A stretch of 64,000 nucleotides of DNA from Acetoanaerobium noterae (GTDB taxonomy: Bacteria > Bacillota > Clostridia > Peptostreptococcales > Filifactoraceae). Both the position numbers and the translations under genes were made by a program. Each line of letters begins with the position of its first letter. The first letter of the stretch is position 1. The notes beneath the pieces are model-generated. The model had not been told where the DNA came from, did no database searches, and saw only the letters and a list, made by a program, of their open reading frames with translations. Shown one piece after another: positions 1-7,646 of this stretch. Location of the stretch: assembly GCF_900168025.1 (NCBI RefSeq), contig NZ_FUYN01000002.1:212343-276342 (forward strand). The letters are read 5' to 3'.

Positions 1-447
1 AAAGAATATAATTCATTCCACATCAAATCATGATGTCATGGACAAAAATCTCAGCAAGGTTCAGCTCAGTGGATATTCTACATTGGTAATTTCATTGAAG
101 TAGGTACTAAGCTAATTAGAGGGATAAAGACTGCTTATAAATTGCTGGGATCTTATTGCATTCGCAATAAGAAAAATCAGGTTCTTGAATAAATTGGAAA
201 ATTGGTATATAATATTTTCAGATAAAACTAGAGTTACTATAGATACTCAGGATAAAATTATGAGGTGTTTTATGAGTGTGATTGTTCTTTTATAGTGAAT
301 TAAATAAAATCTAACAGGTACGAGGTCATATGAGCATTTGCTATATGTCTATTTGACTTGCTTGGATTTCACTGATAAAAGACGATACTAACTGTATGAA
401 CCTTGTAAAGCAAAAGGCTACATTGCCTTTACTTTTAGATGGTTATT
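1..447. other. gene-poor left edge, possible decayed gene end
   Basis: No convincing complete gene is visible here. A reading frame on the plus strand is open from 34 to 192 and ends in a plausible hydrophobic/basic tail, but it is preceded by a stop at 31-33 and has no start or ribosome binding site. It could be the remnant of a gene lying mostly left of the window, or chance. A small hairpin (AAAGGC paired with GCCTTT, about 410-430) precedes the terminator at 448. No riboswitch consensus that I know fits the rest. Confidence 0.3.
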
Positions 448-480
448 AACTGCAGCTATTTAGTCTGCAGTTTTTTTGTT
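448..480 (+). terminator. intrinsic terminator upstream of the mutS2-like gene
   Basis: Perfect 8-bp stem AACTGCAG (448-455) with CTGCAGTT (465-472), a 9-nt loop, then a T-run to about 480. It ends whatever transcript comes from the left, or attenuates the following gene. Confidence 0.75.
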
Positions 481-519
481 TTTGAAATAACCCATAATTT
501 TATTTTTGAGGAGATTAAC

Positions 520-2481
520 ATGAATAAAGCGATACAAACATTAGAATTTAATAAAATAAAAGAACGACTAAGTGAATTTTGCCAAAGCTCATTAGGTAAG
601 CAGCTAGTAGATAACCTATATCCTGCTGTAAATATAAAAGCAGTAGAAACTAGACTCAAAGAAACAAAAGAAGCAGTGAGGCTTCTAAAAGCTGGAATGA
701 TACCACCTCTTGGAGGGCTCAGCAATATATCCATGCTACTTGAAAAAACTGAAAAAGGCATGATATTAGAGGCTAGTGAGCTAACTGCCATCAATGATTT
801 TCTAAGAGCCTGCAGAAACCTAGAGCAATTTATGAATAAGCATAAAGAGCTGATACCCCTCATATCTGAGTATATACTTTCTATGAAAAGCTATAAGGAT
901 ATAGAAGAGGAGATTTCCTACAGTGTAAGCGGAGCAATAGTTCTCTCTCAAGCGTCCAAAAACCTAGGAAGAATAAGAAGGCTAAAGGAAAATCAAAAAG
1001 AGAAGATTGAAAAGACCCTTCAGGCATTTTTATCATCTAACTCAAACAAATCTCTTATTCAGGAGTTTTTTATAAGCGAAAAAAATGGTCATTACACCAT
1101 ACCTATAAAATCAGCATATAAAAATCATGTAGAGGGGAGCATAATTGAGACCTCATCTACAGGCTCTACAGTGTTTATAGAGCCAAAAGCAATAGCAAAG
1201 CTCTCAGGAGAGATGCAGATGCTGGAAGCCGAAGAATTGGCAGAGCAGTATCAGATACTAGCAGGGCTCACTGGACTTATATATGAAAATATAAGCAGTA
1301 TCAAGCAAAACATGGAGCTTATGGCGACTTATGATTTAATATTTGCAAAGGCGAGATATGCAATCAGCATAAATGCAGCAATGCCTGAAATAAATCTAAA
1401 AAGGCATATAAAAATAGTAAATGGAAGACATCCTCTGCTAGAGGGAAGAGTGGTGCCGCTTAATATAGAGGTAGGACCTGATTTTAATACCCTAGTGATA
1501 ACAGGACCAAACGCAGGAGGAAAGACAGTGACGCTAAAAACAGTTGGCCTTCTTATCCTCATGACTCAGTGCGGATTATTTATACCAGCAGATGAGAGTA
1601 GTCAGATACCAGTTTTAGATGATGTGCTAGTAGACATAGGAGACAATCAAAGCATAGAAAATGCCCTTAGTACTTTTTCATCCCATATGCAAAATCTCGG
1701 AATCATACTCAAAAAATCATCAAACAACACCTTGGTTCTAATAGATGAAATAGGAACAGGAACAGATCCGGCAGAGGGAGCGGCTATAGCGGCGGCTATA
1801 CTTGAAGAGCTCAGCAGAAAAGGAAGCCTTACCATAGCAACTACTCACTATGGAGAAATAAAGGAATTTGCTGTGAGGCATCCTCTGTTTAGAAATGCAT
1901 CTGTACTATTTGATAAAGAAACTCTGTCACCCTTGTATGAGCTTATTATGGGTGAAAGTGGAGAGAGCAATGCCTTTTGGATAGTGGAAAAATTTGCATT
2001 TCCATCTGGAGTAATTAATAACGCAAAGCGCTACCTTATGACAAATGAAAAAAATAAAGCGGCATCCTATATTACTGAAAAAGACAAGGAAAAACTGCAG
2101 AGTGAATTTGAAAAAAACAAACAAAGACAGCTTGAAAAGCAGATCCTAAAAGAAGAAAGACTAAGTAGCATAAAAGAAAGAAAAGTAGACTACTCAAAGG
2201 GTGATAGAGTAAGACTTCTAGATACAGACGAGATAGGGCTAGTTTATGAAGAGGCAGATAAAAACGACAATGTCACTGTCTACCTTTCAAATAATTATAA
2301 AAAAGTCTTAAGAAAAAGACTTTCACTTATGGAAAAAGCCCAAAACCTTTATCCAAATGACTATGACTTAGACACTCTTTTTACTGATTATTCTGCTAGA
2401 AAGCTAGAGCATGACATAAAAAGGGGCTCGAAAAAAGCTCTCAAGAAAATCCAAAAGGACATTAGATTAAAGAATAGGTAA
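520..2481 (+). CDS. MutS2-family ATPase lacking the Smr domain
   Basis: MutS2-like DNA/ribosome-associated ATPase, 653 aa. The N-terminal lever/clamp region (about 1-300) includes a long charged helix. It is followed by the MutS ATPase with Walker A GPNAGGKT (residues 329-336), Walker B LVLIDE (Asp409-Glu410) and the GTGTDP signature. After the ATPase come a coiled coil and a KOW-like segment (about 560-610), and the protein ends in a basic tail. Typical MutS2/RqcU is about 780 aa and finishes with an Smr nuclease domain, which is absent. The reading frame is open from 439, but 448-480 is a terminator. The ATG at 520 is chosen because GAGGAG lies 6 nt upstream and the protein then starts with the family-typical MNKAIQTLEF. 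The gene stands alone. In MutS2 the role is anti-recombination or rescue of collided ribosomes; which applies here is not shown. Confidence 0.85.
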   Translation: MNKAIQTLEFNKIKERLSEFCQSSLGKQLVDNLYPAVNIKAVETRLKETKEAVRLLKAGMIPPLGGLSNISMLLEKTEKGMILEASELTAINDFLRACRNLEQFMNKHKELIPLISEYILSMKSYKDIEEEISYSVSGAIVLSQASKNLGRIRRLKENQKEKIEKTLQAFLSSNSNKSLIQEFFISEKNGHYTIPIKSAYKNHVEGSIIETSSTGSTVFIEPKAIAKLSGEMQMLEAEELAEQYQILAGLTGLIYENISSIKQNMELMATYDLIFAKARYAISINAAMPEINLKRHIKIVNGRHPLLEGRVVPLNIEVGPDFNTLVITGPNAGGKTVTLKTVGLLILMTQCGLFIPADESSQIPVLDDVLVDIGDNQSIENALSTFSSHMQNLGIILKKSSNNTLVLIDEIGTGTDPAEGAAIAAAILEELSRKGSLTIATTHYGEIKEFAVRHPLFRNASVLFDKETLSPLYELIMGESGESNAFWIVEKFAFPSGVINNAKRYLMTNEKNKAASYITEKDKEKLQSEFEKNKQRQLEKQILKEERLSSIKERKVDYSKGDRVRLLDTDEIGLVYEEADKNDNVTVYLSNNYKKVLRKRLSLMEKAQNLYPNDYDLDTLFTDYSARKLEHDIKRGSKKALKKIQKDIRLKNR

Positions 2482-2559
2482 ATAATAAGAGATTAAAGAA
2501 AGGATATTAAAGAAACGTTATTAAAAAAACTATATTAAACAATAAGCATTAATACTAAA

Positions 2560-2617
2560 AAATCCTAGATTACTTAAAATGCATACATTGATGTAAGCAT
2601 TGAGTAATCTAGGATTT
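2560..2617. terminator. long bidirectional hairpin between convergent genes
   Basis: A 15-bp perfect inverted repeat (2560-2574 with 2603-2617) encloses a second nested stem (AATGC/GCATT and TACA/TGTA). On the minus strand it is followed by a run of six T, making a good terminator for the chemoreceptor gene. On the plus strand the T-rich tail is weaker. Confidence 0.8.
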
Positions 2618-2690
2618 CTAAATTTTAAAAGCTATTTATAAAAAAACATTATTTCTGACAGGGATTTATTTATTTTAAACTTGCCATGAT

Positions 2691-4442
2691 TTATACTTTG
2701 AATTTGTAAACTAAAGCTCTTAGCTCTTCCGCAACGCTTGCCAAGCTATCGCCAGCATTTGCTAGCTCTGCTATAGTTGCGGCTTGTTGCTGAGTAGAGG
2801 CTGCGACCTCCTGAGTGCCAGCTGCATTTTCTTCGGAAATAGCAGAAAGATTAGAGACCAAATCTATAATAGAGTTTTTGTTATCAGTCATTTGCATTGA
2901 TGATTCATTTAAGCTATCTATTATAAGCTTTATGGAGTCTATAGCTTTTGCTATCATTTCGAACTTATCACCAGTTTGATTTACGCTTTTAGACTGCTCA
3001 TCAAACATTACCCTTACTCCCTGCATAGTAGTAACAGCAGCTTGAGATTTAGAACGTAGCTCTTCTATTACGAGCTTGATATCATTTGTGAAGGAATTTG
3101 ATTGCTCAGCGAGCTTTCGTATTTCATCAGCTACCACGGCAAAGCCTCGTCCTGCCTCTCCAGCTCTAGCAGCCTCTATAGCTGCGTTTAGAGCTAGAAG
3201 ATTGGTTTGGTCAGCTATGCTTTGAATCATTTCGCTTGCTTCTTGGATTTTCTGGGCACTTTCATTATTGCTCATTATGATGCTATAAACTGTTTCAGTA
3301 GCTTCATTGTTTTGCATGGTCTTGTCTATTAGCTCATGGATTATTACAAAGCCTTCTTCTTTTTGAGCTTCTATACTTTTTGCTGCATCGTTAAGCTGCA
3401 TAAGCTTACGACTATCTTCATCTAAAAGGTTTCCTAAATCGTCGATATTTTGAGCAGTTATTTCTGTATCTTTAGCTTGGTCGCTAGCTCCTCTAGCTAT
3501 TTGCTCTATAGTATTTGCTATTTCCTCAGAGGTTGTGGCAGCTTGCTGAGTTTTTGCAGTCATATCATCGGAAGCTGAAGCTACGCTTTGGGCAGATTCA
3601 GAGGTTTTTCTGATGAATTCAGCCACATTTTCTTGCATTACTAGGAGAGCTTTACACATTTTTCCTAGCTCGTCTCTTCTAGCTGTAAATTTATTAAGCT
3701 GATTATTTTCATTTGACCTAAAATCTAGCTCAGCCTGAGTGTCAAGAGCCGTAGTCAAAGCTATTATAGGCTTTGAAATAGAATTACCTATGTAGTAGCT
3801 AAGAGCAGCTATTATAAGCAGAATAAGTGCGACTATCATAGCTACAGATTTTATTGTATCCATTTTGCCGTCTTGTGCAATTTTTTCAACATCAGCTATT
3901 GTTTTTCCAGTAAAATATATGCCTATTACTTCTTTATTTTCGCCTAAAATAGGTGAATAATGGGTCATATACTGAACACCTAGAATATCAGCTTCTCCAA
4001 AGTAAGATTCGCCCTTTGAAATGGCTTCATACGCTTTGCCATTTGAATCTAGGGTAGTTCCTACAGCGCGCTTTCCAGCCTCATCTTTAACAGTGGTCAA
4101 AACTCTTACATATTCATTTCCTTGCTTTTCGAACACTGTAGCAACTATGCTCATGCCATCGGACAATTCATCTATATAATCGTATTTTCCAGCTATAGGA
4201 AGTCCACTACTGTCTACGAGATTTCCATTTGAACTTGTCTTTAATTCTCCAAATTGCTCCTTGAGATATATCTCGAGCATAGTGTCTGCAGCAAGAAGCT
4301 TTTCTTCAAACTGAGAATTTATTATGTCTTCGGTCACCTTGAAGCTACTTAGCAGGCTCAGCGTAAGAGCTGATACTAAAGAAACAATTACTAACCCTAG
4401 CATTATTGCTATTATTCTATTTTTTATACTTTTCAAAATCAT
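2691..4442 (-). CDS. methyl-accepting chemotaxis protein with Cache sensor
   Basis: Membrane chemoreceptor of about 583 aa. It has an N-terminal membrane helix (about 10-34), an extracellular Cache_3/Cache_2-type sensor (about 40-190, with the characteristic RAVGTTLD and YMTHYSPI segments), a second membrane helix (about 198-218), a HAMP region, and a cytoplasmic signalling domain. The conserved hairpin tip [20 protein letters not shown] and the [15 protein letters not shown] motif are intact. It ends without a CheR/CheB pentapeptide tether. Ligand unknown; this Cache class often senses small organic acids. GGGGG directly abuts the ATG at 4442, so the TTG two codons downstream may be the true start. 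Monocistronic, with a strong terminator downstream. No che or flagellar genes are in the window, so twitching motility or a remote che operon is the likely output. Confidence 0.93.
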   Translation of the reverse strand: MILKSIKNRIIAIMLGLVIVSLVSALTLSLLSSFKVTEDIINSQFEEKLLAADTMLEIYLKEQFGELKTSSNGNLVDSSGLPIAGKYDYIDELSDGMSIVATVFEKQGNEYVRVLTTVKDEAGKRAVGTTLDSNGKAYEAISKGESYFGEADILGVQYMTHYSPILGENKEVIGIYFTGKTIADVEKIAQDGKMDTIKSVAMIVALILLIIAALSYYIGNSISKPIIALTTALDTQAELDFRSNENNQLNKFTARRDELGKMCKALLVMQENVAEFIRKTSESAQSVASASDDMTAKTQQAATTSEEIANTIEQIARGASDQAKDTEITAQNIDDLGNLLDEDSRKLMQLNDAAKSIEAQKEEGFVIIHELIDKTMQNNEATETVYSIIMSNNESAQKIQEASEMIQSIADQTNLLALNAAIEAARAGEAGRGFAVVADEIRKLAEQSNSFTNDIKLVIEELRSKSQAAVTTMQGVRVMFDEQSKSVNQTGDKFEMIAKAIDSIKLIIDSLNESSMQMTDNKNSIIDLVSNLSAISEENAAGTQEVAASTQQQAATIAELANAGDSLASVAEELRALVYKFKV

Positions 4443-4595
4443 CCCCCATTTACTTTTTATTTTTATATATTGTTAAGTAAAAAAAATATCACAAATTCCA
4501 TTATATTAGTGAATATATGTATTTACAATACTATATTTTTTATTTTATCATTAGTAACATAAGCTTAACATTAATGCTCTGATTGGAGGATGGAT

Positions 4596-6290
4596 ATGTA
4601 CAAAGGAACTGGAGTCTCTAGAGGGCTTGCTATAGCAAGAGCACTGGTTATATCCAATCAAGAAATATCAGTAAAAACCTACGAGGTAGAAGATATAAAA
4701 TCTGAATCGCAAAGAGTGACCTTGGCTTTTCATAAAGCCAAGCTGGAAATAGAAGAGTTTATAAGCACACTTACAAACGAAGAAGAGAAAAACATAATAA
4801 ACACTCAGCTTATGATGCTAGAAGACCCAGAGCTTTTGAAGGAAATAGATAATTATATTAAAGAAAACTCTGTAAATGCAGAATCAGCTATAGATAAGAT
4901 TTTGGATGTGTATATAGCTATGTTTGAGCAGATGCCAGATGAGTACATGAGCCAAAGAGCTGTGGATATAAAGGATATAAAAACTAGAGTTCTGCTTACT
5001 ATGACTAGGCGAACTAGAATGGATGCAATTGAGCTAGACCACGACTGTATCATAGTGGCTGATGAAATATTGCCATCGTATATGACCCAGCTCGATCAGA
5101 CAAAAGTAGTTGGTTTTATTTCTAGCAAGGGTGGAGTGAATTCGCATAGCTCTATAATAGCTAGAAGCATGCAAAAGCCTATGATAATAGGGCTTAAGGA
5201 TGTGGTTACTCAGCTAAAAACCGATGATATGCTAGCGATAGACGGAGCAAAGGGCATGGTTTATGTAAATCCAAATGAAGCCCTGATAACTGACTTTGAA
5301 AAGCAGATGGAAGCTATGAGGCTTCAAAGAGAGCTGCTTAGGATGCTACCTGATGTCACGGCAACAAAAGATAGCCACCACATAGGTCTATATGCAAACA
5401 TAGGAAGCATAGAGGATGCAAAATATGCGGCTGAAAATAAAGCTGAAGGGATAGGGCTTTTTAGGACAGAGTTTATTTATCTAAACCAATCAGAGCTTCC
5501 TAGTGAAAACTACCAGTATGAAATTTACAAATCGGTTTTAAAGCTCATGAAAGGTAAGGAGGTAGTAATAAGAACGGTTGATATCGGAGCTGACAAGCAG
5601 CTAGATTACATAGATATCCCAAAAGAGGACAATCCTTTTTTAGGATTAAGAGGCATAAGGCTGTGTCTTGCGAACAAGGAAATGTTCAAAACTCATTTAA
5701 GAGCGCTTCTAAGAGCGAGTATGCATGGGGAAATGAAAATTATGTATCCTATGATTTCGTCGTTAGAAGAGCTTCAAACTGCAAATTATATTCTCGAAGA
5801 ATGCATGCTAGAGCTAGATGAAGAGAACATACCATATAAGAGAAACATAAAGGTAGGTATGATGGTGGAAGTTCCATCTGCGGCTATAAATTCAGATATA
5901 CTTGCAAAGCATACGGATTTTTTCAGTATAGGAACAAATGACCTGATTCAGTACACGGTAGCAGTTGACAGAATGAATGAACAGCTTTTGAATCTATATA
6001 GCCCTTATGATCCTGCTGTACTTAGACTGATAAAGCTAACAGCTGAAAATGCTCGCAAAAATAATATACCTGTATCTATATGTGGAGAAGCAGCCTCAGA
6101 GGAAGCTCTTCTTCCTCTATTTCTTGCTATGGGAATAAATAGCTTAAGTATGAGCGCAGGAGAAATTCTGCCTCTTAGAAAAAAAGTAGGAGAGTTCCAA
6201 CTGAAGCTTCTAAAGACCATATCCGAGGAGGTAATGGCGTTAGAAACAGCTGGAGAAATAAAAAATCATCTCAAAAAATACATGAGATAG
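4596..6290 (+). CDS. ptsI: PTS enzyme I (phosphoenolpyruvate-protein phosphotransferase)
   Basis: Transfers phosphate from PEP to HPr in the phosphotransferase system; cytoplasmic. 564 aa, normal for EI. Domains: PEP-utilizers N (about 5-125), the swivelling phosphohistidine domain with active His184 in GGVNSHSSIIARS, and the C-terminal PEP-binding TIM barrel (about 250-540) with SIGTNDLIQYT and the catalytic Cys in SICGEAAS. There is no GAF domain, so this is ptsI and not ptsP. An in-frame ATG at 4590 directly follows GGAGG with no spacing; the ATG at 4596 has 6 nt and begins MYKGTGVSRG as in the family. HPr and sugar permeases are not adjacent. Its 3' end nearly touches the convergent glucosaminidase gene. 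Confidence 0.95.
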   Translation: MYKGTGVSRGLAIARALVISNQEISVKTYEVEDIKSESQRVTLAFHKAKLEIEEFISTLTNEEEKNIINTQLMMLEDPELLKEIDNYIKENSVNAESAIDKILDVYIAMFEQMPDEYMSQRAVDIKDIKTRVLLTMTRRTRMDAIELDHDCIIVADEILPSYMTQLDQTKVVGFISSKGGVNSHSSIIARSMQKPMIIGLKDVVTQLKTDDMLAIDGAKGMVYVNPNEALITDFEKQMEAMRLQRELLRMLPDVTATKDSHHIGLYANIGSIEDAKYAAENKAEGIGLFRTEFIYLNQSELPSENYQYEIYKSVLKLMKGKEVVIRTVDIGADKQLDYIDIPKEDNPFLGLRGIRLCLANKEMFKTHLRALLRASMHGEMKIMYPMISSLEELQTANYILEECMLELDEENIPYKRNIKVGMMVEVPSAAINSDILAKHTDFFSIGTNDLIQYTVAVDRMNEQLLNLYSPYDPAVLRLIKLTAENARKNNIPVSICGEAASEEALLPLFLAMGINSLSMSAGEILPLRKKVGEFQLKLLKTISEEVMALETAGEIKNHLKKYMR

Positions 6291-6308
6291 CTAAGTAAAT
6301 TAGCTATC
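6286..6308. other. inverted repeat spanning both convergent stop codons
   Basis: GATAGCT (6286-6292) and AGCTATC (6302-6308) form a perfect 7-bp stem that contains the stop codons of ptsI (plus) and the glucosaminidase gene (minus). There is no clear T-run, so it may be an end-of-transcript structure rather than a full terminator. Confidence 0.5.
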
Positions 6309-6917
6309 ATACTCATATAATTTATACTTCTCGATAAGCTCTATGAGCTTATCGGGATAATTTGGGTCTGTGGAGTAGCCACAAGCATAAAGAGCTTTCG
6401 CCGCTTCTTGATAAGTGAGGGATTCAACTACAGGTTTATACCTATCAGCAGTTCCAACTAGCAGTCCATGATGAGCCATGGATGCGGCAAGATTATCATA
6501 GGCTCTAAAGGCACCTGGTATTTGAACTAATTTTCCGTCGATATACTCGTTCGTTTGAAATACAACCCTCTGATCAGTTTCTCTGATGCTTTTTATTCCA
6601 AAATAGTTACTGTAGTCCTTCGAAAGAGTAGATTCCCCCCAATTGCTTTCTAGTATTGCTTGAGCTATGGTTATGCTAGGAAATATTTTGTACTTCTCCT
6701 CATTTTCCTCAGCATAGGGAAGCATAGCCTCAATAAAATTCTCTTTTCTTATCGCATCGTCGTGGATACGTTTTTTTTCAGGAAGGCTCGCGATTTCTCT
6801 TCCTGCAAATATAATTATCATCATTATAGATATGGTGATTAAGCCTGTAGATGCAAATCTTAAAAAAAGATAAAAGTTTTTAGGAAGTTTTTTCTTTCTT
6901 CTTTTTCTTTTTTTCAT
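6300..6917 (-). CDS. membrane-anchored glucosaminidase (GH73-like)
   Basis: Peptidoglycan N-acetylglucosaminidase of the FlgJ/LytG type, 205 aa. A very basic N-terminus (KKRKRRKKK) precedes a membrane helix (about residues 18-40), then the GH73 domain, with the catalytic Glu in AQAILESNWGES and the family segments NYFGIKS and FRAYDN. This is a signal-anchor topology with the domain outside the membrane. A TTG five codons upstream keeps the frame open, but the ATG at 6917 has GGAG about 9 nt upstream and is the likely start. No flagellar genes are near, so a role in wall turnover or cell separation is more likely than flagellar rod assembly. Confidence 0.85.
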   Translation of the reverse strand: MKKRKRRKKKLPKNFYLFLRFASTGLITISIMMIIIFAGREIASLPEKKRIHDDAIRKENFIEAMLPYAEENEEKYKIFPSITIAQAILESNWGESTLSKDYSNYFGIKSIRETDQRVVFQTNEYIDGKLVQIPGAFRAYDNLAASMAHHGLLVGTADRYKPVVESLTYQEAAKALYACGYSTDPNYPDKLIELIEKYKLYEYDS

Positions 6918-6932
6918 ATAGTTATTCTCCAA

Positions 6933-7193
6933 TAAATTATTTTTTTATTTGCTAGTATATTTAATGCATAATTTAGTACATCGTTGTTTATTATATCAAG
7001 GTCTTTGGACTTGATAAGTAATATTCACTACGTTAATTAGCAGACTTCTTTCTTTAATTATACAATTTTTGGTTCGAAAATCATAACTGGGATATAAAAA
7101 TAAAAGGCAACCTTGCCAAATTATATTAGAAATCTAAAAATAAGGAGAAAGGAGAGTATGACTTAGCCGAGAGGTTAATCATAATAGTAAGCT
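6933..7193. other. intergenic region with small dyads
   Basis: Divergent spacer. It contains TATCAAG/CTTGATA (about 6995-7017) and GGCAA/TTGCC (about 7107-7118) short dyads. A strong Shine-Dalgarno-like stretch (7142-7154) is followed by a two-codon reading frame, ATG ACT TAG, at 7158-7166. No recognised regulator site. Confidence 0.35.
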
Positions 7194-7505
7194 ATGGAAA
7201 ACAGTGAAGCCTTAAAAGTACTACATCATTTAGAAGACCTATTAAAACAGGACGATAGAAAAGCTATATATGACCTTATGACTCATGATTTTAAATCTAG
7301 AGTAGGCATGGACCATTATTTAAGACTTGAAAAATATAGGCTTAATTTGAGTTTACCCCTTTGCCTTGTGCATATATATGAAGCGAGCGATGAAAAAATG
7401 ATGCTAAGAGTGAAGCAGGAGTCGAAATCTGACCATGAGAGCTTTGCAAATATATTATTTGTGAAGGAAGAGGAAATGTGGAAGCTAAGTGGTGTACTTA
7501 CTTAA
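7194..7505 (+). CDS. small hypothetical protein, possibly NTF2-like
   Basis: 103 aa, unrecognised. The pattern (two N-terminal helices ALKVLHHLEDLLKQDD, then short strands, ending in a strand WKLSGVLT) resembles a small NTF2-like or lumazine-binding-like fold, but this is only an impression. No signal peptide or membrane helix. The start is weakly supported: the nearest purine-rich stretch (GAGAGG) is about 18 nt upstream. The good Shine-Dalgarno sequence lies further up and serves a two-codon reading frame that is in the same phase and stopped by TAG. It precedes the secreted peptidase gene but with a 141-bp gap, so co-transcription is possible, not shown. Confidence 0.55.
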   Translation: MENSEALKVLHHLEDLLKQDDRKAIYDLMTHDFKSRVGMDHYLRLEKYRLNLSLPLCLVHIYEASDEKMMLRVKQESKSDHESFANILFVKEEEMWKLSGVLT

Positions 7506-7601
7506 ATTCCGCTTCTATAATTCAAAATATTCATAAAAGATTGACTAATTATTCAGAATATCTTTTATATTGGAATATTTTGGGTTACAATTATGGTAAC
7601 T

Positions 7602-7618
7602 CGCCGTGATATTCACGG
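7602..7618. promoter_or_regulatory. GC-rich palindrome in the leader of the M14 peptidase gene
   Basis: GCCGTG and CACGGC are separated by ATATT, a perfect 6-bp dyad in otherwise A/T-rich DNA, about 29 nt before the start codon. It could be an operator or a 5'-UTR hairpin. A weak -10 (TACAAT) lies just upstream. No known regulator consensus is recognised. Confidence 0.4.
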
Positions 7619-7646
7619 CAATATTTAAATAACAAGGAGGTAGAAC

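Noticed and set aside
193-447. T-box or other known riboswitch before the MutS2-like gene
   Set aside because: No T-box sequence (AGGGTGG-type) or other conserved riboswitch core was found, although the terminator is suggestive.
439-519. Reading frame extending the MutS2-like protein upstream of 520
   Set aside because: It runs through an intrinsic terminator and lacks a ribosome site; the ATG at 520 has GAGGAG and the family-typical N-terminus.
4853-5053. Minus-strand reading frame inside ptsI, and similar antisense frames elsewhere
   Set aside because: They are shadows of well-supported genes on the other strand, without ribosome sites or recognisable domains.
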